Below the pieces are notes generated by a model that did not search any database, was not told where the DNA came from, and saw only the letters and a list, made by a program, of their open reading frames with translations. 64,000 nucleotides of DNA from Paulownia fortunei. Its lineage: Eukaryota > Streptophyta > Magnoliopsida > Lamiales > Paulowniaceae. Shown here piece after piece: positions 12,899 through 26,913 of this stretch. Position 1 is the stretch's first letter; every line of letters starts with the position of its first letter. The stretch covers positions 5,456,001-5,520,000 of the forward strand of contig CM033121.1 of assembly GCA_019321725.1 (NCBI GenBank), written 5' to 3'. The position numbers and the translations under genes were made by a program.

Positions 12899-14491
12899 TT
12901 TTGTAGCCATCTTATATTACTTAAAGAATGGACACATATGTATACTCGTGTTCGTCCTAAATCAGAACAACAGAGGAGGATAACAGAACGTGAGTGCTGA
13001 AGATCATGTGTTATCACCCCTTGCTGACTAAAGATGGTATTTTTTCAAACGAACGGACAGCAATTAAGAAAATTGCAGTCTAGCCACCTCAACCTTTTTG
13101 ACTTGAGGATAGTGGCTTCCTACAAATTTCGGTCTCACATTTCTTGGATTCTTGACATTATTTTACGAGGGCCAGTGGCTTCAAGATGTGAAAAAACAAT
13201 GGTATTCTTTACTCATTCTAACAAAGAAATATGAAATGTAGTTGCTCAACCTGAATGATATATAGTTGTGCAAGTGATGAGACAATGTATCACATATAAG
13301 TTCTTTTGGGGGCCATTTACAAACAGCAGTTCTCTATTGGCTTTCTGGATAACGAAAGTCATATTTACAGTTGCCGGTCATCAATGTAATTGTATGACAA
13401 GATGTTGCTATTCCAGTTAATACACGAGATCATCAACGTTTTTCTGTGGGGAGATGGTTTCTTTTGTTGCAAAAAAACTGAAAGAATAGTTTGTTTAATG
13501 CCTGTGCAGGTTATAGATTATCGTACATACATTACATTGTTCATCCAGCTTGAGATGGTCGAAGGAAAAGTTGCTGATATTATTACTTTGTGAATTTGAT
13601 TACCCGACTGGAGAAATGAAATTTGTTTTATATTTGGGACTTGAATATAACAGATTTTCGATCAATATAATAGCTCTCGATGGATGATTATTACTGTGAG
13701 TAGTGAGAACAAGTATAGCCCGAATTTGATTTGTGGGACTAGGCATGAGAGTTGAGCCGGTTGCCGGGCTGAGCTGTGGACATGGCCATTACCTTGATTC
13801 AGTGCTCTTAGAAGTGTTAAGAATGGACTAGGCCCGTTCATGGGTATTCTAATGAAAAGTAAGTTTTATTTTTGAGCAATAATTATTGATATTTCACAAA
13901 CACGAAAAAATTGGGTATGGAAATTGTACAAACATTACATCAAAATAGAATTGCAATGCTACGATCCACATGAATGGGATTGAATTATTGAAAAAAACTG
14001 AATATTGAACGTAGAATCTCATAACAATTTGAAATTTTATATATGATTTTTTTATTGGGTTGTAATTAATTTTCTTTTGAATTATCTGAACGCAAATTAT
14101 ATGCCTCTAGTATATATTGATAAACAAGTATGTGATATGTAACGTAGTATATTTTTTGATTGGGCTACAATTAATATTTTTTGAATCCCTTTGGACGCGA
14201 CCTTTAAATGAATGAAGATTTTTTGGTAAAACTTTGGCCCTTTTCCAGGTAACAATAATTTTCCAAATAATTAAAATTATTAATAATAACATTATAATAA
14301 TTATTATTATATCTGTATTGTAAGAAAAAATTCTCTCCAAGGACTGCGAATCCCTCTTCTCAAAATCCCTTCTCTCTTTCTCCATTTCCCTTCACAACTC
14401 AGAAGAGAAACATAGTGCAATAATATCACCGAGCCACCACCACCAAGACAAAACCCTTAAACCCAAACGATATTTGCGCAAAATTTTCAAT
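12899..14491. other. Region between ABCB26 and the proline-rich gene
   Basis: This holds the 3' untranslated region of the ABC transporter, which probably ends before about 13.7 kb, and the promoter and leader of the next gene. The leader just before 14492 is C/A-rich. A short AT-rich triplet stretch lies at about 14280-14310. No further coding region was recognised. Confidence 0.55.
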
Positions 14492-17400
14492 ATGGACTAC
14501 CAGCAGCCCCACGGCTACATGAGGCCACCGCCTCCCTCCGCAGCGGATCCCTACCAAAGACCACCACCTCCTGTCCCTCTGCCACCGTCCAACCACCCCT
14601 GGCCCTACTCCGCTACCCAATTTCAATACCAACCCCAAACTCAACACTCCCCCTCTCCACCTCCGCCGCAGTGGCCGCCACCTCACTCCTCTGACCACGC
14701 TCAGTACCCTCCGCATCCCCCTCCTCCTCCTCCTCCTCCTTATCCTACGCACCAGCCTCCGCCTTATGCTGCGCACCCTCACTACCCGCCCCCACATCCG
14801 CTTCCGCCAAGACCGCCTCACGTTCCCCAATCTTACTCTCAGGTATTTTTATTGAGTTTGGTTTACTTCGAAAATTAGGTTTAGGAGCATTCGTTTTTCC
14901 CCCATAAAAAGGTTTGGCTTGCTAGCCTTGAGTTTGTTCTGTGATTGAGCTAGGTCTTTGGTAATGCCTCATTTTAAGTAAATAAATCAACTTCAAGGAT
15001 ACTGAATAATTGGTGAAGTATTCTGGCTTCAGCTTTTGTGTAATTTGCTTGTAAATGTCCGGCATTGTTGTTATGATTGAACGGGATTCTATTGATTGAA
15101 ATGATAGGGAAATGTCATTGTGATTATTTTGTTGGATTCGTTTATATACTTGTCAAGATTTTCTTCATTCATTTTCTTAACCAAAGTTGTTTGTGTCAGT
15201 AAAGTGGCTGTGGATAATATGTTGAAGTATTTGCTAAAGCCATATAACCTCAGTTCTGCAAATCGTAGTGTCATATGATGGCTTGAGTCCATCTTAAAAA
15301 AAATGATTAATGCGACAATCATTACAATCAAAATTTTGAAATGCCGCAATCGATACTAAATATGTGATGAACCGATTTTGTGAGTTTTTTTTCATTGATC
15401 AGCAATTTGAAAAAAAAATAAAATCATAAGCCTGCCTGCTAATATGAAGAAATGATGTGATAAAAGTAATGTAAAATATTTGAATAATCCACTTCAAGGT
15501 CGTAATGTAAAATATTTGTTAATCCACTTCAAGGTCGTTATTGAACAGATTATTTAATGATCCATGTTTAGCGTTAACCTCATATAAACCTTTGCAAACA
15601 ACATCATCATTTGCGATAGGAATCGAATGATTTTCTGTATATCTATTGTATTTGCTTGGGTATTTGGTATGTTTGGTTTTGTATGAACTTTGGATTTTTA
15701 ACGTGGTATCATCATTATTGTAGGATTGGGGGAGTGGCACCTGGAGTCATCATCAGAGTTGGCAGTACCCAAGTCAGTACATGAGTTGCTATTTTGCTTG
15801 GAGATCATTATTCTTTGATTTGTTATGCTTAGATACGTTTATCTGTGTTCTTTTCTTGTTTTTCATTTATTGTTTCACCTGAAGTTGTGCTATGCAATTT
15901 TTGGAAGACAATTTGTTTTTGTATGTATTGTTTCATGAGACTAACTCCCCCCAATCCTGCTCAGGAAAAAAAAAAATAGAAAAAAATAAAATTTCTGCAG
16001 CTTAATTGACAGTAGCTCACGCTTTGTTGATCGCATTGTTGTATTCTTTTCATAACTCAGATCATTTGGAAAAGATCATTTGGAAAAGATCAATTGTACA
16101 GAATATGTTGTTTCTTTTCTTTCATTGTTCTTAGTGTATGAGTGGAGACCAGGTGTTCTAATTACTCTAACAGGCCTATCCATGAACTTTTAAAAGTTCA
16201 ACTTAACCTTCGTTTCGACAATATGCATTGTGAATTTTGTGGAAAAAAGTGTGAACCTACTAAATTAAGTTTCGTCTTTCTAACTATCTGCCTAAAAGTG
16301 AAATTCTGAATAATGATTAAGATGTTTTCCCGCCTCATAGGGAATGCTTGAAATAGCTATTTTGTCTCTTGGCGAGTCGAAACGAATGCTTGAATCAGCT
16401 TCTGTTGTTAGAAAGAGAATAGCTGAAGTGGAATCTCTTTCTTTTGGTCTTTCTTATCATCTGCCAATAAGGTGAAAATCTGAATTCAGCCGAATCTAGT
16501 TGACAAAATGGGCTAAGCCCTCTGTACTTGAAAGCCATAAAGCACAAGGATAGCCCTTTTAATATTACTTGATGGTGCTCAATTTGAACAAGAAACCTTC
16601 ATAGGACTTAAACCATCTGTCTACCTTTTTTTGACGGTTTCTCAAATTTCTGGGTTTGCTAGAAGCAACTGATATGTGCTGATAAACGTGGAATATCGGA
16701 TTTTAGGAGTTAGTAACAATTTGTTTTGGGTTTCGTAGTCAAGTGTTGTTCCATGAACTCATCTTTTATTTCTTTTATGGTGGTCGTTAACCCTAGCTTT
16801 CAATATCTGGCAAAACAAATAGCAAATCATTTCTTTTTGCTGAAAAACTATTGAAATGAGTTTAAGCTGAAGAACACTATTATTAAAATGACTGTTATGG
16901 AAATATGTTCTTTCTATTATTAAAGAGTCCGTAAATATTTTTCTTATATTTTTCATTTTTCGCCATTTATTATAATTTATTATAGAGATTGCAGCTGAGT
17001 TTTTTTACATGTTTTTCTTTGTTGTGGTGATTAGAGCTAGATTTAAGGGAAACTAGATAAAATAGCGATAAGACGATGATTAGAACACTTACTGATGCTA
17101 TAAAGGTGCTCTTAATCCTATTTTATGGATGACACTTTGTCATGCTTGGGCTCTGTAAATTGTTATGTAAATTGGGTTCCTGGGGTGGGGTTCTATATGC
17201 TGCTGCTTAGGAAATTACTTGTATCCTTAAGACCAAATTATGATGCTTGAACCCGACTAGGATCTCTGATATACATCACTGACAAGTTCATTTTCTTATG
17301 TCAAAGTGTGGCTAAATTGGATACTTGATCTACCACGATTCTTGGCACTCCCTATTGATTGATTTTTACATCAGCTAGGGGGACCCACTCGTTGCTGGAA

Positions 17401-20400
17401 AGCATGTTTTGGGATGCCTGATCAATATTCTTTTGTGGAACTCTCAGTCAGTTTCATATTATTTGCTTCTTAAGTATCTCTCTTGCACTGCCCTGCAAAC
17501 TTCACCCACTTTTTGCTTGAGGGTTAGCTCATGTTTGATCTTGTTTATCTTGAAAAGTGTTTTCATTGACTTCTTTTGAAAAAACTATATTATATGCACA
17601 GTTATTTTTCCTTTCACCTCTTGAATGTATGATGCTTGAAGTTCTGACCAGCATTAATGTTTAAATAGTATCTTTCTTTGTGAGTCTACACTGAATTTAC
17701 ATTGTTTCTGCTCCTGCAGCAAGTAACAATGAGGAAGACTGGGCAGCAAAAGCTAGAGCATGGGCTGCTGCAAAAGCTGCGACCGACAATCAGCTCCCCT
17801 CGTCACAGTTTGTACCAGCCGGAAGACCAGAAGAGCAGAATAATTTCCGTGATCAATATTCTCAATCCATTGACCCTCAATTTCTTGATGTACATATGCC
17901 GTTAGCTCCAGCATCAAGCTATCAACAGTATCCAGGTGCAATGGGACCCCCAAACAGGACAGGTCTAGGTCAGTTACAGGATTCCCAGTACATCAGCTCT
18001 GGACAATCATCTTATCCTGCAGACATGCATGTGCCATTTGCTGCTAGAGATGGAAGCGTACCTGGAGATTCAATTGCACCATTCCTGCAGCAAGAGAAAT
18101 CATCTATAAGTCCATTAGTCCATCAGCAGGAGGTACCTTCTAGTTATTCTTCTGTTGCAGGTAAAAACTTAATTAGTATGTTGATACTGCATGTGAATCT
18201 TTTGCTCAACATGTTGATTCTGTTTTCTGTACTTAAGAATTAGTGTGTGAGATATAACTACTGCCGTAACAAATCTTAGAAATGCATAAAATAGAAGAAT
18301 ACAATGGTTAAATTGCTAAAAGTTGGGAATAATGTAATGACTTTTGGACAGTTATTCTAATAGCTTGTTAGGGCCAAATAACAACTGAATGGGGTAAGAT
18401 CCTATTAGATCTACATGGATACTTTGTTTTGCCAAAGAGTTGTCACTGTTGGGAGGGTTATCCATTATAAGCATAACTATTAATATGGTCACAAAATTGC
18501 CAGGGGTGAAGGCTTGTAATTTCCCTTTTGCCATGGAAAAGCTTTGTTTGCTCACAAGACTCTAAACCATGTTAACAACTTTGGGTCTAATGTTTTTTTG
18601 AGGAAGGAGGGGGGTGTATTAACCAGAAAAGCTTCCTGACTCGTATTCTTTATTGCAGGTAATGAAGAGGCTGGAGATAGATATGAAAAGTTCAATAGCT
18701 CTTCATCGCTGCCTGTTGCCTCTCTTTCACAGCATCATGTTCAGTCACTGCCGCCTGCAGGTGGCAGATCTGGATGGATGGAGGAACCTCATCATTTACT
18801 AGGTAGCCAATCAGCTGAGTCTGTAACTGATCTAAGTGATCAACCACTGAATTTTGCACCACATTTCAATCGTGACCTGGACCCACATGCGCATCCCAAT
18901 TATACTCTTTCTTCAGGAGGCCCTGTAAGAGGTGGGGACCCTAATGTGGCTATATCTTCAAACTATGCATGGGCTCCCTCTTCTGCACCAGGGGCCGTTT
19001 ATCCTCCAGTGCCTCCAACAATCCCATCAGGGCCACAGGTTTTGAATCTGAAGTCTGCATATTCTTGTGATTGTATGTCCTTGTTGCCGTGTTTGTTAAT
19101 GTCATTTGACTCAGTTCTTTATTTCATAGGTTGATCATCCAATAGCTATGCCTTCTCCAGCTTCTGGACATTCTGCTCCAATGTTTCCTACTGGACCTGG
19201 TTTCCAGCCAGCTGTCCCAATGATAGGTGCTGCTTTTGGTGTTGGCGCAGGTGTAACACCTCATCCTACAGCTTTTTCTGGAGATGCTTACGGTGTTTCT
19301 GAGCGTCCTAAAAAGGTGAGTTTCTTTTAATTGTCAGCTTTGAATTTAATAACTACTCCCGTCACATGAAAAAAATTCTTTTGAATTTCAGGCATCGGTA
19401 CCTAATTGGCTTAGGGAGGAAATAATTAAGAATAAAACTGTTATCACAAGTTCTGCTCCGGAGATTCCCAAAGAGGATTCACAATCCATTGAAGAAGATA
19501 GTAATGACAAGTCTTTTAGGAAGGGAGATCAAGCAGATAGCAAAAGCATTGATTCTCCTAGATCAACTGAAGATGAGGATGAGGATGAGGTGGTTGTCCT
19601 CTCTTTCTCACTCTCTCTCACAATCTTTTAAATATATTTTTTAAGAGATATTAGAGATGGTGGAGATTTCATTCACTTGTTTTGGAGCATAGCATTTGGC
19701 AAATTCTGTCTATGCATCTCTTCCATTTCATGGTGTTTGCCATGCCACTTATTGACTCAGAGTTTAAGAGAAGCCATTTTATGGTTGGCACTGCATCCCA
19801 TTATTTCTATATTCAACCTCACCTTTCACTTTTGACACGTCACTGTACATATACATGTATATATTAATGAAAGCTTTGTCTTCAAATGCCATTGCGGAAT
19901 CTGAGTCTTACACCCATTCATCTTGACTTTCTTGGATTTCGGTTATTTTTAACTATAACTTCTTTATGCCTTGAGTGTGAAAATATTATAATTTTTGTTC
20001 CCAACATACTTTTCTTCTTTGAAAGTTTAAAGTATATAGTATAGTGATTTCCAGATTATGTGCTGAACGCTTGTTGCTCTTTGTAGGATGAGGTGGAAGC
20101 TGCTAGAACTGCAGCTATCAACCAGGAGATAAAACGTGTTCTTACTGAAGTCCTTTTGAAGGTTGCAGCTGGTCAATTGCTAATAAACTTCACCTTAGGC
20201 TTCCAGACATGTTTTGACCATGGTTCTTTGGCAGGTTACTGATGAACTTTTTGATGAAATAGCAACTAAAGTTCTAAGAGAAGATGATCTCTCAGTTCAA
20301 GGTGACTTCCATAGGACTTTTTCCATATTACATCTGTTCCTTATCTTATATTTTTTAAATTGTTGCCTTGGTTAATTGGGATCACTGTATAAGAAATGAT

Positions 20401-23400
20401 TCAGTATCTTTTGTCTCATCCTTTTGCATATTAATGTATCTTGTCCCGCCCCTTGTTTGTTTAGTTGACCGTGATATTGACTCGTCAAACCAGCAAATAT
20501 TACCATCAACGCAATCTGTTTTAACACCCAAGGCCTCTGCAAAGGTTCTGATTTCGACCAAGACAAAGGAAAGTGATTATGAGGATGCTAGTGAAAAATC
20601 TACCTCTGGCTCCCCTGGAGATGTATTAGGTCTGGCTAATTATGCCTCAGATGAGGAAGATGAGGAAATACAGAGTTCAGGTAAGCTGAATTCGAAGGAA
20701 AGCTCCACACATCAGCAATCATCCTCCAGCAAGCTTTTGGAAGGTAATCCTGTCATTGAGAATGGTGGTTCCCGGGAAGAAACAGAAGAACTAAGAAATG
20801 TTCCTGCAAAATTGGAGACTGATGGCACTGGCAGAAACCGTCCAGTCAGTGCCACCCCTGATCGTAGTGTTGCAAATACGGAGTTAAATGACAATAGAGC
20901 AGCTAGAGAGTTAGCATCTAGTGATGATCGACGTTCCTCTAAGAGACTGTCTGGTATTGCTGAAGATGAGTTGCAGCATGGTTCTGATATTTCCAAGTTA
21001 AACAATTCTTTAATTGAAAAGGCTGTTGAGAGAAATGAAAGACCAGATGGAAATTTAGATGCCAGAAGGTTGACGAATGATGATTCCCGAATCCAAGATA
21101 CCGGGAATAGATATGATAAGAATGATAGACTTGATAACAAAAAGAGCTCGGTTAAGAAAGACCACAAGGATTCAGAAAGTTCCAAGGAAAGACTGGATAA
21201 GAAGGGAGATGAAGAGCATGGAAGGCATGAAGAAAGGCGTGCAAGAACTGAAAGGATTGACTGTCATGATAATTCAAAAGATAAAGGGAAGGAGAAAGGT
21301 AGGACTGATGAAAAAGTAAAGAATACTGAATCGAGGAAGCGGCTATCTCCGTCCCGTGGCAAGGAAGGAACAACAGAGACACAGAGAGACAAAAGAACTA
21401 GTGGTAAAAAAGATAATGATGAGAAAAGACAAGATAGAACAGGGGATGAGAAAAAAGAACGATCTAGACATAAAAATGGAAGTGAATCTAGCCGACATAA
21501 ACGACGTCGTTCGTCTTCAGTTGGTGTTAGGGGTAGAGAGAGCAAGGATAACTCAGTGGTTAGTCGCACATATGATTCTAGTGATGAGTCCTCAGATGAT
21601 TCTAAAAGGTGTGCTCTCTGAACAAATGTTATATCTTCTTTAGAATCTCTGGTCCAGTTTCTTATAATATATATTTTGGTGGGCAGAAAATCACATCACT
21701 CAAAAAGACGTAAATCTCCATCACCCGTCAGGCCAAGAAAAAGGTACCTCTACCCCAAAAAATTGCTCTGACATTACTGTTACATTATAATATTTAACTA
21801 TATATTCTGAATTTTTCTCTGGACAGACATTTTTGTTTTTTTAAGCATGTTTTTCTGATAAAGAAAAGGCAAATAATTGATAAGACTGACCAAGGACTAG
21901 AATTCTATATGTGTGTAAACTAAAACATGAAACTACAACATGTTATTTGTTTTAGGCAATGTGCTTGTACTTTTGTGTAAATTTTATTGCCTTTTTTCCT
22001 TCTATGAATTCCCTTTATTAAGTAAAAACAATGTGCATAATCCAAATTTTTTCTGACAGATATCCAAATGCTAATTTTTGGAGCATTAGCACATATTCTG
22101 AATATATTGACTTGAATTAAATTCTGATGGAAAGCAGTGACATTTCATGTTGCTTGAAACCCTAGCAGTTGAAATCCTTCCTCTGATCTTTCTCTTTTCT
22201 CCATCAGTCTTCAAGAAAAAGAGTTAATGGATACATTCACTTTTAATACTTGCTATACTTGATTTGCTGAGAATTGCATTCCGTGCTTCCTGTTCTTGCT
22301 GACAACAATTAGAACTTGTATGACAGAACATCTTTCTTGTTCAGTAATTAATTTTTAGAATTTGTTTGTTTTTTGGTTCCAGTTCTTTGTGTCTATTCCT
22401 ATTTCTTCTGACAGGTTATGATTAGTCATAAAATCTTCAGTTATGATTTTATGGTGCTTTATTTCTAAACATAAATTTGCTCTTTTGCTGGCAATGAGTT
22501 CAGTGATTACTGCTGTTGATACTTTTTAGGTTTATCTGAAGAGTTATGGATAAGGATGACCATGAAATTGTTTGCAGAATCCAAAGGGATTCATTACTAT
22601 GGAAACAATGGTCTTTTATTTTTAATGATGTGAAAAGAAGATATTGTCTTTTCCAGTTCTAAAAAAGCCTCCTTATAGCACACTCATGCTGCTTGGCTAT
22701 TCACATTTGCCTTTCCTTGTGTTTGTACTTACATTTGCTTTTTGTGAAATCTGAAAAATGCTTGCATGTTACTAGGTATAATCACTACTATATCTTGCTC
22801 ATAGAGTCTTTTCATCCTCAGGATTTACATCCTTTGTGGTTTATCATCCATGATCTTATATTCTAGCCAGTAGCTATTGTTGAGGATATTTATGTATTTT
22901 TCAATCTTCAATTAAAAGGAACATGAATTAAATTTTAAGAATCACAGATTGGGCCATCTTCTTCAGGCAACTTATTGATAGGTAACTACATGGATCAAAA
23001 GGCTATTCTCAATGCCAATTTTCTGTGGCATCTGCAACATGTGACACATCGATAAATATTTTATTACTATATCCAAAATAATGATTTGTAGTTGTGTTGA
23101 CATTTAAACCTTGACAAACTAGATTTGAAAATTTGTAGTCCAAAAACAGAAGTTCAATTCAATCTTGCATTGGTGCTATAAACCCTTCTATACTGTTTTT
23201 GGGCAAAATTCATTTATAGTTGTTATTCTTCTTAAAGAGGGAGACAAAGTTGTATGACACAGAAAATTAAGGATGAGTTATATCTGATCCTAGTAGGTGC
23301 TTGTTCACCAGGTGATTAAACTATGAGTGTCACAGTGCATAATCACAAGTAAGACACTAAGCATATGCTTATGTTTTTCTATTGTATTTGCATAAAATAT

Positions 23401-24693
23401 TTTACACTTTTTCTGGCAGCTGACAGCTTAGATATTCACCAATTGCCGAATATATTTGATGGATTTCCTCGAACAGGGCTCTTTTTTGGCCTTTTTGTGT
23501 TGCATCTGAGATTGATAATCCATCTAAAACAACAAAATTGTCTTTGTCGCTTCTTTTGGGGCTTCATGCGACTACCCATTTAATCTGCTAGTGATGCTTG
23601 CAAAATTAGATGCAAAAGGTCTTCTGACTGATCTTTTGCTTCAAATTGCTTCTAATAAAATGGCCGACAGTAGTGTAGCTGCAGTCAATTTTCCCAGTGC
23701 AGTGATTAGTTTTTAGCAGATTTGGCGGACTATGGGTCAGTGTTACAGATTTTTTCGGTTTTGGAAAGGAAAACACTGAGGATGGATTTAATTTGGCAAA
23801 TTCTGAACTTTTTTGCATGTGTGACTATGGGGGCTAAGAGTGATCTATTTAATCTGTTTAAAATAACTTATTATTTATCTTATTCTTAATAAATTGTGCC
23901 TATGATTATGAAACTGAAGTGACATTGCCATGTATGGGGATGGTGCAAATGAAGTTTGGTTATTACAAGGCAGCTATTTATTTATGTCGGTGTTCATTAA
24001 GTTAGGTCTATGGTTACAACACGATTTTGCCATGGATGGCCATATATTATATAATTTTTACTATTATGAATTACGGTCAACTACATGCATTCTTCCCTCT
24101 ACAATAAAGTAAATAATAAAATCTTATAGCTTGATGTCTCTAGCTTAAAGAGAGATTTTGGTTGTGTGAAGCTTTTTTGTTCTCAATTTCTTTGTAAGGG
24201 TTTATCTTCAGAAGTAGCTGCTTCTACAAACAGAATGTGTGGTTGCACATTATATTTGGCATTTACACAATGTCATTGTTATGTTGTCCCACCAGAAAAA
24301 TTGTTATGCCAACAGTTCGATTCTTTAAAGTCCGCTGAAAGAAATCACACGAGTAATTTTATGTTCTTTACTCACTGGCTTAGTATGTAATGTTTCCTTT
24401 TAGACAAGTTTCGCGGTCTCCTCATAGCAAGCACTCTAAGCGCAGGCATTCTCCCTACTCTTCTCTTGAGACTGCCAGGTATTTTTCTAGTCTCTTTGAA
24501 TTGAATTCTGTAGTTTTTTGTGAGACTTGTCCATCCATCAACATGTCAGTATGCAACTCAGGTGAAAAAAGTTTATTTCTAGCACTATGACAGTTGCACT
24601 TACGTTAGTATGAACATATTGATATGCAATTTCAGGGGAAAAAGATCACCATCAAGATCAAGGTCGAGATCACCTGTACACCGGCGCCGATAG
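14492..24693 (+). CDS. Proline-rich protein with charged, RS-like C-terminus (At1g70620-like, 12 exons)
   Basis: The biochemical role is unknown; composition suggests a nuclear RNA- or splicing-associated protein. Exons: 14492-14842, 15724-15772, 17720-18160, 18659-19038, 19130-19315, 19392-19589, 20087-20161, 20235-20301, 20465-21608, 21687-21743, 24404-24478, 24636-24693. The product is about 1026 aa. Residues 1-117 are a proline-rich tract (about 14500-14840) with runs of P from CCT repeats. A short conserved block NEEDWAAKARAWAAAKAA follows near residue 136, then a Gln/Pro/Ser-rich middle. PNWLREEIIKNK starts near 472, followed by an acidic stretch and the helical block VEAARTAAINQEIKRVLTEV near 538. 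Residues about 600-960 are rich in K, R, E, D and S, and the last 60 residues are RS-like, ending SRSRSRSPVHRRR. In Arabidopsis the gene next to ABCB26 (At1g70620, historically called cyclin-related) is the likely ortholog, from memory. The junction of exons 2 and 3 is ambiguous by a few bases. Intron 10 is about 2.66 kb. Confidence 0.8.
14720..14740 (+). repeat. CCT/CTC trinucleotide repeat encoding polyproline
   Basis: A seven-unit in-frame triplet run within exon 1 of the proline-rich gene, giving part of an uninterrupted proline stretch. Its length is likely to vary between individuals. Confidence 0.8.
15466..15536. repeat. Tandem duplication of about 35 bp
   Basis: Copy 1 (15466-15501) and copy 2 (15502-15536) differ only around GAATAATCC versus GTTAATCC; both end CCACTTCAAGGTC. 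It lies in intron 1 of the proline-rich gene. Confidence 0.85.
21744..24403 (+). other. Large intron 10 of the proline-rich gene
   Basis: The 2.66-kb intron lies between two RS-encoding exons; frame and sequence character (RKR, then QVSRSPHSKHSKRRHSPY) join cleanly across it. No gene, tRNA or inverted-repeat element was recognised inside. Reading through from exon 9 or 10 soon meets stop codons, so retained-intron or early-polyadenylated forms would lack the RS tail. Confidence 0.55.
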
Positions 24694-26913
24694 TAGGAAA
24701 GAATGCATTGGAACAATTGAAACTGGGAGAAGCCAACGGCTTAGCTCAAGACCTTTGATTGTAGGTGGAATTAGAACCTCAGAAACTCGTGACACATCCT
24801 GAAGGTTGAGAGGTGGAGGGGATAGGCCAATGAAGCTGAAAATAGCCCACCATTTTGCATTTTTGCAAGACAAACTGGAGTGAGTCGACTGATTAAGGCA
24901 TATTTCAATGATGTTATGGTACAAGTACCTTTAATATGTAAGTTAGATTACCTGTTCTTGAGTTTACTTATTGTTTATGGCAGTCCTGATTCTGTTGATC
25001 AGATGTTCATCAACACAAACGAGTCAGGTTCATGTTGCAGTTGATTTTTGGTTTTAATTTTCATTTGTCATAAGCCTCTTTTTTGGCCCAAAAGAAATGG
25101 AAACGTTCAAGCTAACCCTGTCTTCCCCTCTTTCTTGATTTGGCAAAAAGTTCAATGTGTCTAGCTAAAATATTAGTTACATAAATCCTTCACTTGTAAT
25201 CAAAAGGGGGAGACTAAAAGTTGACATTTGATGATTTTCAGCATTGAAGGAGAAGCACTTATTTTCAATGTTCTCCAACTTTTGTATATAAAGTAATTTC
25301 GCTAGTTTTGGTAAAGTTATCTTCGATTAATTGCAGAAGTGCTCTATGGTTTGCTCCAAGAAGCTAATTTTTACCAGCACTCAAGAAGCAGAGAGCATAC
25401 TTTCATGTCAAAATTTTACGTCTTCCTCGTTTCAGTCAACTGAAAGTTGGCAATCAGTTAACTGTTGTTTCTGTGGCAGTAGGCCTTACTTGGATGGTAC
25501 CACCCAAAAGATCACTTGAGATCAAATTCATTTTGCCCATAGAATTCTTGGTCCAAATTGAGGGGCTACCAAAACGGCCTCATTTAACTTTAATTTTAAA
25601 AACATTAAAAGGCAATACCAAATATGCTAGCCCCCCAAACTCATGAGTGAGAAAATTACTAGAAACTTAAAGCAGAAGGGTGGCATAGACACTATAATAG
25701 ACTTGAATCTGTGGCGGCTTATGCGATCAATTTGGCTGGAAAATTCTTGGTTCGAATTGAGGAGTACCAAACCCGCTTTGACTTAAATCCATGTCCAAAT
25801 GAAAGCACCACTTTGTGTCACAACACTACTAAATTCATTGGTGCATATGCTTTACTTTTAATTCCTCAATCCGCCCCATTTATAGCACTCCATCTTAATT
25901 CATACAGAGTTTTAAATAAGAATTGAAAAAAATAATATTTTATTTTTTATATTTACACTATTTTTTAATTTATCACGAAGTTCTAAATAAAAATTAGAAA
26001 CAATAACAATAATAATCAGTTTGAAAAAAAAAGAAGTATAACCAAAGTATTGAATAAAGAAAAATATACTTACAAATATCATTTGAACTGTATCATTTCA
26101 ACTCATGTCGTAACAATTACGAAGTACAATTATATAGTTCATAAACATTTTTTATTTTACTTATAACTAATAAATTACTCTTTTCTCTATTTATGCATTG
26201 TGCAAGGATACAATATGGGGGCAACACTTGCCAAGTAGTGCTCAACTGTAGCTCGAGTTTGTCAAAGCTCCACCACCTAATTGAGTTTGATTCGAGTTTT
26301 AACTTAGTACAAAAACTTATGAGTTTACATATTTTATGTCTTATACTAATGATATTGGATAAGAAAAATAAATAGTTATTAGCTCCAGCACTAAAATTTA
26401 GGCTCCACCTCCGTACTTGGGCACGGCCAACTTGAGCTTAACATTTTTAGGGGCAAGTTCAAGTTTGATATTGAAATATTTTACCAGCACAATTATGTTT
26501 TTGATAATTAAAAGAAAATGGCATTGAATTTGAGTTCTACTACTTTGCAGCATGATATTATGATAGGAGTTAAAATTTTACTCCTGATTGGATTTGGAAA
26601 ATGGGAATCCAGCAATCGACTCTTTTTCAGGAAATTCTCTTGCAGTAGTATATGATGATTGACGAATCCCTAGAGAGTATCGAGAGTGGTGAAAACTGTG
26701 ACGCCATCACATGTTCTTGGCGACCAAAAGTAGGTAATTTTGAAGCCTGTACTCAAGGTGGGTTGTTGCATTTCCACTCTTTTCAATCCCTTTTTTATGT
26801 TAAAGCTTCTACATACACACACAACACATAGTGGCATAAACACGCAAAAATCCTCTCATTACTTAGAAAAGCCGATGCATTTCATCCTCAGAGTTAGAAA
26901 TTAAAGAGCAGAG
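24694..26913. other. Region between the proline-rich gene and the RAY1-like gene
   Basis: It holds the 3' untranslated region of the upstream gene and the promoter of the downstream one. A degenerate direct repeat is visible: AATTCTTGGTCCAAATTGAG at about 25542 and a variant, AATTCTTGGTTCGAATTGAG, at about 25742, each followed by a TACCAAA word. No coding region was recognised. Confidence 0.55.

Noticed and set aside
14426..14830. Arg-rich antisense open frame opposite exon 1 of the proline-rich gene
   Set aside because: Polyproline codons read as Arg/Gly on the other strand; a compositional shadow.
20712..21185. Long antisense open frame opposite exon 9 of the proline-rich gene
   Set aside because: It is the complement of a Ser/Asp/Glu/Lys-rich coding exon, which naturally lacks antisense stops. 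No independent support.
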